Assembly (NCBI GenBank): GCA_015680685.1
Contig: MNCI01005236.1
Location: 435,275-499,274, forward strand
Length of the DNA: 64,000 bases
Direction of reading: 5' to 3'
From: Gnetum montanum
Lineage: Eukaryota > Streptophyta > Gnetopsida > Gnetales > Gnetaceae
Within the stretch, counting starts at the first letter, position 1. The number at the start of each line of letters is the position of its first letter. The position numbers and the translations under genes were made by a program. Shown here one piece after another: positions 10,641 to 21,807 of the stretch. A model generated the notes under the pieces. It did no database searches. It saw only the letters and a program-made list of their open reading frames with translations, and was not told where the DNA came from.

Positions 10641-11990
10641 AAATAAAAAATTAGAAAAACTAAGGAGCCATATGAATGATTAGCATGGATGGCCATCTCC
10701 CCCAAGATTGGGTTAGAAGGAGGACATCTAAAAAATTGAATGTGGTTGTCCATCCTTTGAGGTAGTTGTTGGATGTTGACCTACTACTTTTTATTTAGAT
10801 TCTTAGGTTTGTATATGGTCATGGCCCTAGAGGAAAAGGCTTTAGCAATTATATAAGGTCCTTCCCACAATGTTTAAAACTTAGTTTTCTATGGTACATG
10901 TGTGGGGTTCTAGTAGAGAACCTTATCTCTTGGTTGAAATTTTACTTTCCATATTCTCAGGTCATGTCATTGCTTGTTGAATGCCTTGTGCACTTCATTC
11001 AAAGATAGGGCCACTAATTAGTTCTCATATAGCACATTGAGGTTGATCAATCTTTCTTTTTGTGCTAGACTTAGGTCAAGATTCAATTCATAGGTTGTTG
11101 AAAGTGTATGGAGCTCGAATTGAATTGGAAGTGTTGGAAGTTTTTCGTACACTAGCTTGTAGGGAGAGTAGCCAATAGGGAGTTTTCATGTTGAGAAATA
11201 GGCCTAAAGGGCATCGTTAAGTTTTATGTTCCAATCTCTCCTATGTTTGCTTATGGTCCTTGTTAGGATCTTTATGATCTCCTTGTTAGTTATCTTTTCT
11301 TGACCATTGGCTTGGGGGTAATAGGGTGTTCTTAATTTATGTTTAACCCCCAAGTGTTGCATATGTTTTTTAAAAGTGGCACCTATAAAATGAGTTCCAT
11401 TGTCAAAAATTAGTGCTCGTGGCACCCCAAACCTATTTACGACATTTTGTTATACAAATCTAGCAGTAATGGATGATGTACAGTTAGTGATGGCTGCTGC
11501 TTCTGCCCATTTGACGTAGTAGTTGACTGCTATGATGATATATGCCTTTCCATTGGACATGGGTGTGATGGGATCCATGAAGTCTATGCTGCATATGTCA
11601 AAGGGCTCCAGTGGTTGAATCTAGTGTTGAGGATCCTCTATTTGAGTGGTCATTCCACCATCTCTTTGACAATGTTCACAAGATTAGATAAATTGATAGG
11701 CATCCTTGAAGATTTTAGGCCAATAGTATACTGCCATCAAGATTTTTATGGTCATGCACATCCTTGCATAGTGGCCTCCACAAGGGCCTTCATGAGCATC
11801 CTAGAGAACACACAATTGATTTGCATTAGGGACACACCAATGGACTAGGCCATCGATGCACATCTTGTTGAGATGTCCATTGATTTCCATGAAGGACTTT
11901 GCTCAATGAAGAAACTATTATTTCTTCCTAAAGTCCAGAGCTTGTGGCATTTCCTGAATGAGAAGGTAAGTGAGAATGTTGTCATACCAT
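10640..11990 (-). pseudogene. Element B integrase and pol C-terminal tail (broken)
   Basis: The minus strand shows a Ty3/gypsy integrase. The zinc-binding HHCC region (EGPCGGHYARMC ... SCEHCQRDGG) lies near 11,640-11,790 and the core near 11,204-11,560. The catalytic residues are IIIAVNYYVKWAE (usual first Asp now Asn), FDNGTHFIGA (second Asp present) and PQANGQEKITNKEI (the usual Glu is Lys). After the core come YSPYKLVYEKLPT and the basic C-terminal domain ending near LWEGPYII (about 10,830-10,870). A tail similar to H and E (MDNHIQFF..) continues to about 10,660. Stops are present, so it is inactive. Confidence 0.8.
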
Positions 11991-11999
11991 TTTATTTTT

Positions 12000-12640
12000 G
12001 TGGGAAATTGGTAATTTATTACTCCTATAAGGAGGAGTTCATCTAGAAACTAATCAGAGAGTGGACTCTTCTCCTCTTTATTATCCCATCTTAATCAAGA
12101 GAGGTGATCAACGATCACATTCTTAGTCCCTTTCTAATCTACCATTGTAAGATTGAATTCTTGTAAGATTACTAGCCATTGTATGATATGAGGTTCATCA
12201 TTGGCTTATTCATTAAGAAGTAGATGGCACTGTGGTCTATGTGTAGAAACACCTTATAGTCAAGCACATAGTGCCTGAACTTTTTAAGAGCATACACCAC
12301 TATCATTAGTTCTTTTTCTATTATGTTGTAATTCAACTATGCTCCCACAATGCTTCAGCTTGTGCAGTGGATGTAATATGGACATTTCTTATCATCCAAC
12401 TACATAAGCACTACTCCCAAAGCATTATTAGATGCATCCATCATTATGTGAAATGGTCTAGACTAGTTTGGTTCCTATAGAGTTGAAGTTTCTATGAGTT
12501 TGTCCTTTAACTATTGGAATGCATGTTCACATTCCTTGGTTCCAATGAATAGAGCATATTTCTTTGTAAGCTCTACCAACAGCTTTATAATCTTAGAGAA
12601 ATTCTCTATGAATCATCAGTAGTAGCTAGTATGTCCAAGG
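12000..12640 (-). pseudogene. Element B RNase H (broken)
   Basis: The minus-strand translation contains RPFHIMMDASNNALG near 12,430-12,470, the start of the retroviral-type RNase H fold including a catalytic Asp. It is followed by YYIHC and EKELM.VVYALKKFRHYVL (12,265-12,340), with the Glu of the second catalytic motif. Downstream is NHLSRLRWDNKEE (about 12,060-12,110), the linker to integrase. Several TAG stops interrupt it. The order and sequence match H at 40,240-40,640. Confidence 0.75.
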
Positions 12641-13500
12641 AATTATCAAACATCTTTGATTGTCTCTAGTTGGCATGTGATTCCTTGGATGGCCCTTATT
12701 TTTTCTAGGTCTATCTCAATCACTGCCTAAGTAATTCTATGCCTTAGTACTATGCCTTCTTGGACCATTAATGGCTTTTCTACCAGTTGAGCCTGAGGTT
12801 TGTTTTAATACATCTCTTCAGTACTTACTCAAGGTGGTTCACGGCTTGCTCAAATGTAGCCCCATAGGTAGAAAATTCATCCATAAAGACTTCTACCCCG
12901 CTACCTATTTGTTATTGGAAAATACTAAGGACTGGGCATTGAAATGTTGTAGGGGCATTGCATAGACTGAATGGCATCTTACAATATGTAAAGTCCCCCA
13001 GGGACTCATGAATGTTGTCTTGGCGTGATCTTTTAGCATAATTTGGATCTAGTTATAGCCACTATAACCATCTAAGAAGTTATAATAGTAATGCTCAGAG
13101 ATAGTATCCAACACTTGGTCCATAAATGGCAATGGAAAATGATCTTTAAATGTTGTGATGTTTAATAGCCTAAAGTTAATGTAGACCTCTCACTTACCAC
13201 CTTTCTTTGGCATAATTACGAGTGGGCTAACCCATTCACTATCTACGATGGGATAGATGAACCTCGCCTTGAGGAGTTGTTCTATTTCCTCTTTAACAAT
13301 ATGCTTCAATTTGGGGTTTAGCCATCTCTACAACTACCTTCTTGGCTTCATGGCTAGGTTAGTGTAGATATGATGCTAGCATATCCTTGGATCAAGTCTT
13401 GTCAGCTTTGGATATGACCAAGAAAAAGTTGTTGGTCATTTGTTGACTACTTGCAATAGCTTATCTTTTTTTTAGAAGTAAGATTTGCATTTATTATAAT
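12641..13500 (-). pseudogene. Element B reverse transcriptase (broken)
   Basis: This is an RT of the Athila/Tat kind. On the minus strand there are FIYPIVDSEWVSPLVI (about 13,215-13,265), the DHFPLPFMDQVLDT block (about 13,095-13,145), YNFLDGYSGYN near 13,050-13,090, and the catalytic box at 12,876-12,887, which reads FMDE instead of the F/Y-x-DD expected. Frames are broken by stops (for example Y or W to stop). The upstream part to about 13,500 matches the region ahead of RT in H and E. Confidence 0.8.
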
Positions 13501-13799
13501 TAGCTTGCCATTGTTTAAAAATGCAGACTCTATGTTGGCTGGTAGATTTTTTAACTCTAGGGGCTCCTACTTGAAATTATCAAGGATTTCCAACTCTTCC
13601 CAACAAGTATCATCATCTTCATCATTGGAGAGTTGGTGATGAACTTGTTCAAGTTCTTCCATGCCTTTGACATAGGCACATGTCAGGCTCTCAGTTGGTT
13701 CCATGCATAGTGTGCTGCTATCTAAGTTAGTTTTCAACCACTAGGTGCCCTCCTATTTTGTGGCTATGATGTATAAGAACCTTTGTATATCTATTTCTT

Positions 13800-14290
13800 G
13801 TGCACATTGATTGCATGCTTTGATGAATGTACTTTTAATGGACAAGATTTTTTGTATGCAATTGCACCTGTTATCGCTGTACATGATACATGGAACACAC
13901 TTCTTCTTTAATCATCCAAATTCATTTTCCTTAGATATTTCCAAGGAGAGGTTGCTTATAGCCATTCATGCTTCAACTTTGCTTAACCATGCACTTTCCA
14001 TAATGATGGGGAAGTCACCTTTGCAGTTCTCTATCTTGATCATCAAAAAATTAGTAAGATAGGACCACCCACAAACTATGGTCACATTGTCCTCCACTAA
14101 ACCCGAAGGGATCGTGATTGATTGATCTGCCAATTCTAAATAGATGTTGCTATTCTTGAGAGGCAGTAGGTTCGAGGCCTTATACATATCATGAGAAATG
14201 AGATTAACATTGGAACCAGAATCAAGAAGAGCCTTGCATGGCTCATGTCTAGTGATCTAAAAGTAAATGAAAGGACTTCCCAAGTTAGAT
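13800..14290 (-). pseudogene. Element B retropepsin-like protease (active-site motif kept)
   Basis: The minus strand encodes ALLDSGSNVNLISHDMYKA. The DSGS active-site box is at 14,212-14,223, followed by ITIPSGLVEDNVTIVCGWSY and GDFPIIMESAWLS, the usual retropepsin order (active site, flap region, then a hydrophobic ILG-like strand). The open stretch from 14,187 to 13,966 is the longest intact part. It is the only copy of this protease here that keeps the Asp; H has NFGS and E has NSGS. A substrate-side role in processing the Gag-Pol polyprotein is family knowledge. Confidence 0.75.
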
Positions 14291-15053
14291 CTTTTCATGA
14301 AAATATTACTAGCCTTGATCCAATCAGAAACAACATGAGTTAGCATCATAGTGCAAACTCAAGATAACATTTGGTTTGAAGGGTACTTGAATGTGTTTGA
14401 TGCAGAGGATGAGGGTTTTGGAGATGCAAGGTGACTAATTGCAGTAGGTTATGAGGGTTTGGGAGGACTATTGGGTTGAAAAAAGGATCATTTCCTAGAT
14501 TGATTATCTAAACCACTCAGCTAGAAGGTCGGTTGTGAATGTACAACCCTCGTAACATTTCGTTGCTATGGCTATGGAGGAATTTCACCTTGCATGGATA
14601 GAATAGGAGGTAACTGGGTAGAGGGTAGAGGGATGTGTGTAGATGGATGTGGAGGGTGGTAAGGATAGGGGTTATCAACTTGAGTAGATGGAAAATGAAT
14701 TTGATGGTACTTTGGAGGGTAATAGTGATGCTAGAATGAGGTGTGGCTTGTAGAGCTTCATGGAGAGATGAGTTGTTGAACATAGTACCCATACAGATCA
14801 GGTTGTCTATAAGGGTATTGCTATCTTAGAGGTGGCATTCTTCACGATTGTGATTGTTGCCACTATTGATATTGTTCATATGATTGTAGTGGAGCTTCAC
14901 TTGGGTAGTAAGATTGTTGTTGTTGGTGGAACTGCCTTGGATTGCCTTGTGAATAAGGTAATCATTTGGGTGCTTGCCTCCATGCTAGTCGAGGATTCAA
15001 TGCCTACACCCTAGACTCTTATAAGTGTGAAACCATAGGGAAATATTCGTTAG
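14291..15053 (-). pseudogene. Element B gag, C-terminal part
   Basis: The minus strand encodes the proline-, glutamine- and tyrosine-rich C-terminal gag region (YPYRQPDLYGYYVQQLIS-like). It aligns with H (37,700-38,170), E (62,580-63,060), F (about 29,050-29,250) and C (19,110-19,600). It is cut at 15,053 by J and continues at 16,308; the target gttag is duplicated at 15,049-15,053 and 16,303-16,307. It carries stops. Confidence 0.65.
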
Positions 15054-16302
15054 TGTAACGACGGAAAACGTCGGCAGTTGGAAAATACCGATCGAATCTT
15101 CGGCGTACACAGTTTTAGCCATGGATCCACGCGAGGGCTATGCTGGAGAAAGCGAATCCGTGGGGCCCTAAGCGGTCTTGTCGATCAGACAGGGACTTAC
15201 GGGTCAGTAAAATAATGCAAAGTGCGTAAAAGAAAGCGATCTGATTCGAGGAGCCGTAAAGCAAGGGGAAAACGATTGCAACGGTGATAATGCTAAACAC
15301 GATGAAAGGAGGTTGACATAAGAGAAGCTCGTAGCTTCAAGATCTACGCTTTGACTTAAAAATGTATATTTCGTATGAGAAATTACACTGGGGAATCCCC
15401 GATTACAGGATGTGAAACAANNNNNNNNNNNNNNNNNNNNNNNNNNNNNNNNNNNNNNNNNNNNNNNNNNNNNNNNNNNNNNNNNNNNNNNNNNNNNNNN
15501 NNNNNNNNNNNNNNNNNNNNNNNNNNNNNNNNNNNNNNNNNNNNNNNNNNNNNNNNNNNNNNNNNNNNNNNNNNNNNNNNNNNNNNNNNNNNNNNNNNNN
15601 NNNNNNNNNNNNNNNNNNNNNNNNNNNNNNNNNNNNNNNNNNNNNNNNNNNNNNNNNNNNNNNNNNNNNNNNNNNNNNNNNNNNNNNNNNNNNNNNNNNN
15701 NNNNNNNNNNNNNNNNNNNNNNNNNNNNNNNNNNNNNNNNNNNNNNNNNNNNNNNNNNNNNNNNNNNNNNNNNNNNNNNNNNNNNNNNNNNNNNNNNNNN
15801 NNNNNNNNNNNNNNNNNNNNNNNNNNNNNNNNNNNNNNATAAGCTCAAAATTGTTTTACGCTCACTACGCAACTGCGCATAACAAAGCGTAAATAATGTG
15901 CAACTTACGCTCACTACACAGCGGCGCGTGGTGAAGCGTAAACAATGTATAAGTTACGCTCACTATGCAGCTGCGCGTGGTGAAGCGTAAACAATGTATA
16001 AGTTACGCTCACTACGCAGCTGCGCGTAATGAAGCATAAACAATGTATAAGTTTGAATGATAACATACGCAATGGTACGCACCGCCGCGTAACAAGCGTA
16101 ACGACAAGTTAACCATGCACCATGAGAAAAAAGCATCAAACTGTTGCGCTTCTCTAGACTCTGCCTTTGACTATGGAGCTTATTACACTCATTACGCTGC
16201 CATGCGTAATAGAGCGTAAACTTGTCCCGGAACAAAGCTGATGCGCGCTCTTGAATTGCGAATCGTTGCCTGAGGCCGACTCGTAATTTTCACGGTGTTT
16301 CA
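15054..16302 (-). mobile_element. Lone LTR J of the same superfamily as element I's LTRs, with an assembly gap
   Basis: The element starts TGTAACGACGG and ends GGTGTTTCA, with a perfect 5-base TSD gttag on both sides (15,049-15,053, 16,303-16,307). Its left end aligns with the LTR ends of element I (41,915 and 49,283): ggaaaacg, agttggaa, gagggctatgctggagaa, ggtcttgtcgatcagacaggg. Its right end matches their ..ggtgtttca. No internal region is visible, so it is best read as a solo LTR. Bases 15,421-15,838 are Ns, probably a collapsed repeat array. CpG content is high, suggesting a recent insertion. Confidence 0.75.
15856..16052. repeat. 49-base tandem repeat in LTR J, hairpin-forming
   Basis: About four copies with period 49 start at 15,856, 15,905, 15,954 and 16,003. 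Each begins ttacgctcactacgcagc and ends gaagcgtaaacaatgtataag. Within each unit ttacgctcactacgc is followed after a 4-base loop by its near reverse complement (gcgcgtggtgaagcgtaa), so single strands could fold into a stem of about 15 base pairs. The array abuts the N-gap and probably continues into it. Confidence 0.75.
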
Positions 16303-16932
16303 GTTAGGATGTCCATACTGAAAAATTTCACAACTAACATCATCATCATTAAAGTCTATTTCCACAACTTTTTCTACTGCAGCAACTTTGTTGTTACCTC
16401 TCTAGTAGGCATGTTCAGCTTCTTTCTCCCTCTTGTGGTTATGATCACTATTTTTCTCTTTGGATTCTTTAGTAATCTTCATAGTAATATGGAATTTTTC
16501 ATCCAAAGAGTCCCATAATTTATAAACCTTTGCCAAAATATTAGAAATAGATTTTTGGATGAGCAAGGTTTTCCTATGCACCACTTCATCAAGTGATGAC
16601 TCCTCCTTGTCACAAAATCGAACCTCTCTTTCTTGATGAAAGAGTCCCTATTATATTCTTTCCCTTTTTTGTATCTCACCTTCTTCTTTTGCAACCTATT
16701 CTATTAGCCTTTTTATCTAATGAGCTCTTAGATTGGATAATCTCCCTTGGGCATAATGCCCAAGTAACCATGGCTAGGACATTGATGTAAAAGAGAAAAG
16801 TATCTACCCATGGTAGCATCAAAAAATTCATGTCTTTTCTATTTTTAGCCTTGGATTTACCTTCTTAGGTTGGACACTCTAGAGTATGTTTGATATTTAT
16901 CATTAAATAATTCCAACATGGTACTCCATTTG
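16303..16932 (-). pseudogene. Element B gag, central part
   Basis: The minus-strand translation matches the zinc-knuckle-flanking and coiled region of gag in E (63,100-63,780) and H (37,050-37,620). It includes SDHNHKREKEAEHAY and the stretch equivalent to SVMRRSHHLxKW. The 16,928-16,932 sequence atttg is the TSD of element C, and gag resumes at 24,196. Frames are broken. Confidence 0.65.
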
Positions 16933-17768
16933 TGATGGGACGTGATATTGTCGTCGCGATATCACATCCCCCACGATATCGTGTCTTCCCCTACGATATC
17001 ACGTACGCGATATCGTAGTCCGCCGTAATATCTATAAATAAGAAGTAGCTCTCCCTTGTTCATCATTAGGAGTTAGATTGTAGTGAAGCTCTGGCAGTTT
17101 GATCCCTCCAGAGATAGATTATTTCCTGTGTCTACCTACAGTGTGGTGAATGTAATTGTACGACATCCTTTATTCAAGTGTGACATACTTGGACATGCAC
17201 ATGACCAGCAATAAAGATCGAGATTACTTCATCATTGTAGCATTCACTTTGTTATTTATTTATTTATTTAATTTGTATTTACTACTTTCTTAATTAGTCT
17301 CTCTCACCCTTATCTCCTAGTAAAGCGGAATGAGTAAGACTTAATTACAAGCATTTAAGTGTGACTACTTGGTATCCCAGTGGCGTACCTAGGATCTGCA
17401 CTTGGTAATCCCAGTGGTAGTCATGCACGAGGTCCAAGATGTGTACGGATAATCAAGGAACGGATGCTCATCGCACTTAGGCTAGTTTAGATTTTCTCTT
17501 ACCCTTTTCCTTCTAGCTTAGCTTAGTTAATATTATTTTCCACTGCCTTCAGGAGTAGCGTTAGAATTAGGAACACATCATACACCTGACTCTGGACTAA
17601 AGCATACGTGACAAATATAATACTAGTCTAGGTGGGAAGACAACGAATTGCAACCTAAGGATAACTGTCTAGGTGCCACAACTAGTTCATCTGTTGAGTT
17701 TGATTGGATCATGCGTGAAAATGCTCGTATTCGTATTGTTGAGTATAGGGGTATCTCGCCACTCATCA
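16933..17768 (+). repeat. Element C 5' LTR
   Basis: TGATGGGACGTG..CACTCATCA; TATA box TATAAATA at 17,033-17,040. U3 carries several CGATATCG/CGATATCAC half-palindromes. It is nearly identical to 23,396-24,195 from the TATA box onward. The 36-base length difference is mainly in the number of palindromic units in U3. Confidence 0.92.
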
Positions 17769-17769
17769 T

Positions 17770-17787
17770 TGGCACCGTTGTTAGGGA
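17770..17787 (+). other. Element C primer-binding site (tRNA-Asp type)
   Basis: tggcaccgttgttaggga differs from TGGCGCCGTTGCCGGGGA only by transitions (G to A, C to T), as expected from deamination of methylated cytosines. It starts two bases after the LTR end. This is the best preserved PBS in the window and supports the Athila-like assignment. Confidence 0.8.
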
Positions 17788-17909
17788 CGGTGCTAGTTAT
17801 CTAGATTAGTTATATCATACAAGGTTGCTGTAAAGGACTTAATGATATATATTTTAGAAAGAAATAATTATTAAAAAGTCACACATAAATTCACACACAA
17901 CTTTAAACA

Positions 17910-19855
17910 ATGCCTCTCCTACAAGATTATAATAATGCCACACTTAATAAGGAAGTTCATTGGAGAACCAATGAACTATATGACAATGAAGATTGGAGTA
18001 TGCAACTTGAAGTGGGAGTTTTGTATAAAAATGAACAAAAGCAACGTCATCGTAACAAAAAAAGACATAACTTACCTGATGATGATGAACCCCCATTGGC
18101 CACTACAAGCCTAATGAAAATACAGGAGGCTGTTCGAATCTCACGTAGGCATCGTAAAGAGAGCCAACTACCCAGGCTCGATTTAAACAACTTTTCAAAA
18201 TTTTCAGGAGGCTATGACTTAGATCCACATCAACATTTACAAGTCTTCTACGATGCCTGCACATGGAATAACATTGATAATGGTTGGCAAAAACTTAAGC
18301 TCTTCCCTATGACACTCGTTGACCAAGAAAAAGTATGGTATTGATCATTAAAACCAAATTCAATACAATACTATGCAAGAGTGTCAGCCTTGAGGAAACA
18401 AATCCAAGAGTGGAAACAAGCAAAACATGAACCCTTGGACATGGCCTTAGAAAGATATTATGCATTGTTAAACAACTATCTAGGCCATGGGTTTTCCGAG
18501 GAAAGGCTAATGTACCATATCATTGATGGGCTACGTAATGAAACAAGAGAGACCTTAGGAATGTATGCCCAAGGTCAACTATATGAACTACGAGCCCATC
18601 AAGTCCAAGAGCTTATTAAGTGGGTAGCAAAAGAAGAAGGAGAATTAGCTTGATGGGAGAGTGTTGAAAAACATCAACGGGACCAAAATCTCAACTTAAC
18701 AAACGTCCATGATCATACAAAGGAGAAATCAACCACTCTCAAGGTGGAAACATTATCTTTGCGAATACAAAAAACATTAGAAGAAGCTGAGGCAAAGATC
18801 AATAAGATGTTGGAATGGATGTATCAAAAGTGTGGAGAATGTGTCAATATCATTGGAGATAAAGTTTTGACAACCCAAGAAGCAGGACAAAACATTAGAC
18901 ATTCGGAAAGAAGGGATAAAGAAAATAAGAGCTCAACCGCCAATCATACGTATGAATGCAACATATGCCTATACGATCACCCCAAAGGCCAATGCCCAAT
19001 ATTATTACATTTACATGAGCATTGGAGAAATAAGTTACATCCAGAGTTTGTATAGAGATACTATGTTCAGTCATAGTGGCAAAAATCCTAGTCATGGGGG
19101 AGACCACCCTTGGACTGGAGACACCCTTTGTATCATCTAAATCCAAATGCTTATCTTGTTCAACATCCTGTTTCTCCAACTGGGCCACCATACTTTATCT
19201 CACCACAGTACTATTCTCCACAATACTATCAACCCATACCTCCAGCACAACCACCATCTTGTGCACCTTATACCCCTCCTAATTTTCAACATTCTCATCC
19301 TTTCCCTCCTTCCATAGTGCCACCAACTGTTCCTAAGGTGTCTGTGCCACAGCAACAACCTATGAACGCTACTTGTGCTCCTGTTTCCAACAACAGTGAG
19401 AAACCTCCTCAACATCCAAAGTGCCCCTTCTTTAAACACGTCCATAAGAAGGGACAACACAATTCCGAGGCCACTGCATCTTCCAACCCAACACAAGTCC
19501 CACACTATGGTGCACCCTTACCTTTGAACCCAACGCCTCATGTAGCTTTATCAAGGCCACCAACTCACACTCAACAACCATACGGCCAAATGAACACAAC
19601 CATGGGAGGCATCATCTCAATCCTTGCATACCATCTTCTAGTCACAAACATCATAATGGGTCAACGCGTTATTTGGGAACTACATTGTATAAAGTGCCCC
19701 ACTATGCTTATTATAATCAAGTGTGTGAACCCTGAGGGGATAAGTATGGCCAAGCCCCAATACTTCCAACATGCAAGGATCCTCATCTTCCATTTATTAA
19801 TCCTTGCCATACTCAACTGTTTAGTTATGGGGGATATCCCCCATTCTAAATAACA
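17910..19855 (+). pseudogene. Element C gag (single frame with five nonsense codons)
   Basis: One frame runs from ATG 17,910 to the TAA after PHSK, about 648 codons. It starts MP as in H and B. A retrotransposon capsid segment lies at about residues 85-245 (FSKFSGGYDLDPHQHLQVFYDAC ... EPLDMALERYYALLNN ... GMYAQGQLYELRAHQ). A CCHC-like knuckle CNICLYDHPKGQC (spacing CX2CX3HX4C) is near residue 350, then a Pro/Gln/Tyr-rich tail. In-frame stops lie at 18,342 (expected Trp), 18,651 (expected Arg) and near 19,053, 19,074 and 19,089 (TAG where CAG fits). Each is a C-to-T or G-to-A change, with no frameshift. Gag would form the virus-like particle. It ends without a protease, unlike B, E and H. Confidence 0.85.
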
Positions 19856-21234
19856 CACAAGGTTAATAAATATTTTTCATTTTCTTTGATTTCACAATTT
19901 TTTATTTTTCAGTTTTTTCATTTTTCAACTTTTTGTTTTATCTTTTTATCTTTTTGTGTGTTTGTCTTTTTACATTTTTTGTAAGTAATCTCATCTACGA
20001 ATAAAACACTCATGTGGATCATTGGTTGAAGTGTGTTCTATGTTATTAAGTCATGAGCGATCAATTATGTGGACAGTGAGTCCATTACACCCACTCATCC
20101 ACTCTACAAATAAGAGGGTCTGTTCAATGGTACAGTGATATTCTTGACATTTTTAAAAAAACTTAAAATTAATTTTGTGTTTATTATACCCAGAATGAAG
20201 AAGGATGGACCAAGAGGGAATGATTAGGGTGTGACATCAAGGGGACTTGTCGATTCTCTTTGGTGATGTCTATGGGAGTTCTCATGCAATGTGGTCGTAC
20301 TAAGATCCTTGTAGATCTAACGAAAATGGGAGTAAGAATAATCAAAAGGGCATTCAAAAATTAAACGTTGTTCTAGGGGGTCCCATTGGAAAGACATGCA
20401 CCCATGCCTAAAGGTTGGCGATTTGTCTAGATTCAGTGTTCAAAGAAAAAAGGAGAAAAAAAAAGGAAGACGAATTGCCATAAAACAAAAATCACTCCTC
20501 CCTTGAACATAACGCCAAGTGGTCGTACACCTTGTTATTATGGTACTCTCATAGTTGTTCATCATGGGATGAAACAATGCGATGTCACTGCTTAGAGGAA
20601 TGGACTTGGTCCTGATCTTGGAATGATGCATTAATGACACCCTAATCATGCTTTACACATAGGATTTACTGTGCCCTGGGTCAGTTACCTCATGTCCCAA
20701 TCTCTACGATCCCTTTCTATAGTTCGTCTCATCTCACTATTCGTGTAATTGTAGCTCGTGTCTTGTGTAACATAGAATTTTCATCTCATCCTGGTGATAA
20801 TTACATATGTGTGTTTTGTGGAGTTAGTGCGGATTACATTTAACCTTTCTAGTGCCCACGGACACTTTAAGTATGGTTACACAAGGGCATTATAGGTTGG
20901 AACCTGCTTTGGGGAGGACCCACTTGTGTAATCTTTTGTAATTTTCACTTATGACACAGCTCAAACACACCATTTATTACCCTCAGCTTAATTTTCAATT
21001 GATTTTCTTTCCCTATTATTATCCCTCTAAATTTAATGTTCCAATGTTCCATTACATACCCTTTTTCTTACGACCTAAGGTTTTATTGATAAAATCCACA
21101 CTGTCATCATTAATGGTGCCTTTCAAATTAATGAAATTGCCCTCAAACATTTTTATTATAGCCAATGTCCTCAATTTTCAACATTAATTTCAAGAAAATT
21201 CTTTAAAATTTCGATATTTCCTTGTTGTCTCACA
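19856..21234 (+). other. Element C spacer between gag and the ORF3 promoter block
   Basis: No gene is supported. A T-rich stretch (19,870-19,980) follows gag. From about 20,200 the sequence resembles the post-pol spacer of B, H and E, with agacatgcacccatgcctaaagg near 20,390 and ggggaggacccacttgtgtaatc near 20,910. So pol was deleted between the end of gag and this spacer. No terminator or RNA gene is seen. Confidence 0.55.
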
Positions 21235-21334
21235 TTACTAGGGACGAGATATCGTGTATGCGATATCGCGTCCCATGTGATATCGCGTACGTGATGTATC
21301 GGTCGCGATATCTCGGCCTATTTTCCTATAAATA
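21235..21334 (+). promoter_or_regulatory. Element C internal promoter-like block ahead of ORF3
   Basis: Repeated CGATATCG-type palindromes (gcgatatcgcgtcccatgtg, gtgatatcgcgtacg, gtcgcgatatctcgg) precede TATAAATAGG at 21,327-21,336. The same palindromes upstream of TATAAATA form the U3 of this element's own LTRs, although the downstream sequence differs from the LTR R/U5. It looks like a second promoter sharing upstream elements with U3. Transcription from it is inferred. Confidence 0.6.
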
Positions 21335-21576
21335 GGTACCCCTGCCACAACACTTAGCATCATTTTGCCATTCACACGGGGGGATTTTTTGAAATTTTTC
21401 TCTACGACTTGTAATTGAATGACCCTTGCTTTTCTACTCATATCTCACTTGCTGGTACTCCGATTTTAATTCTGTTTGAACCTGCTTGAACCTGGAGTGT
21501 TCAGCTTAGTCATGGTGGAGAGACACTTGTCGAAAAGTGCCTAAATTTTTTGAAATTTACCATCGCCCAAAGGACA

Positions 21577-21807
21577 TCAATTAGGGTAATTAACTTTAAC
21601 ACTTAGAATAATTGTGCCTAAAAATCATATAACCGTTAGGTATACCGGGAAATTAAACATGGAAACCACCTAAGTCATAGGATCCATTATTACAAAATTT
21701 CAGGCACTATCACACATGATAACATAAGATCTTTAATTAAGGTAAGTAGTAAGGTATAACTTAACTCGAAAAAAAACCTTACTAACACTTGATTCGTGTG
21801 ATTGCAG
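21577..21807 (+). other. Candidate 5'-UTR intron ahead of element C ORF3
   Basis: An acceptor-like gtgattgcag ends at 21,807, immediately before ATG (21,808), with a branch-like ttactaac about 20 bases upstream. The expected donor, by comparison with H and E (ccaaaggtaag), falls at ccaaaggacat near 21,576, where GT is replaced by GA; an alternative aaggtaagt lies at about 21,739-21,746. The donor is therefore uncertain, while the acceptor agrees with E and H. Confidence 0.4.

Noticed and set aside
15204-15914. Open frames of 155-236 codons across 15,421-15,838
   Set aside because: They exist only because the Ns of the assembly gap contain no stop codons.
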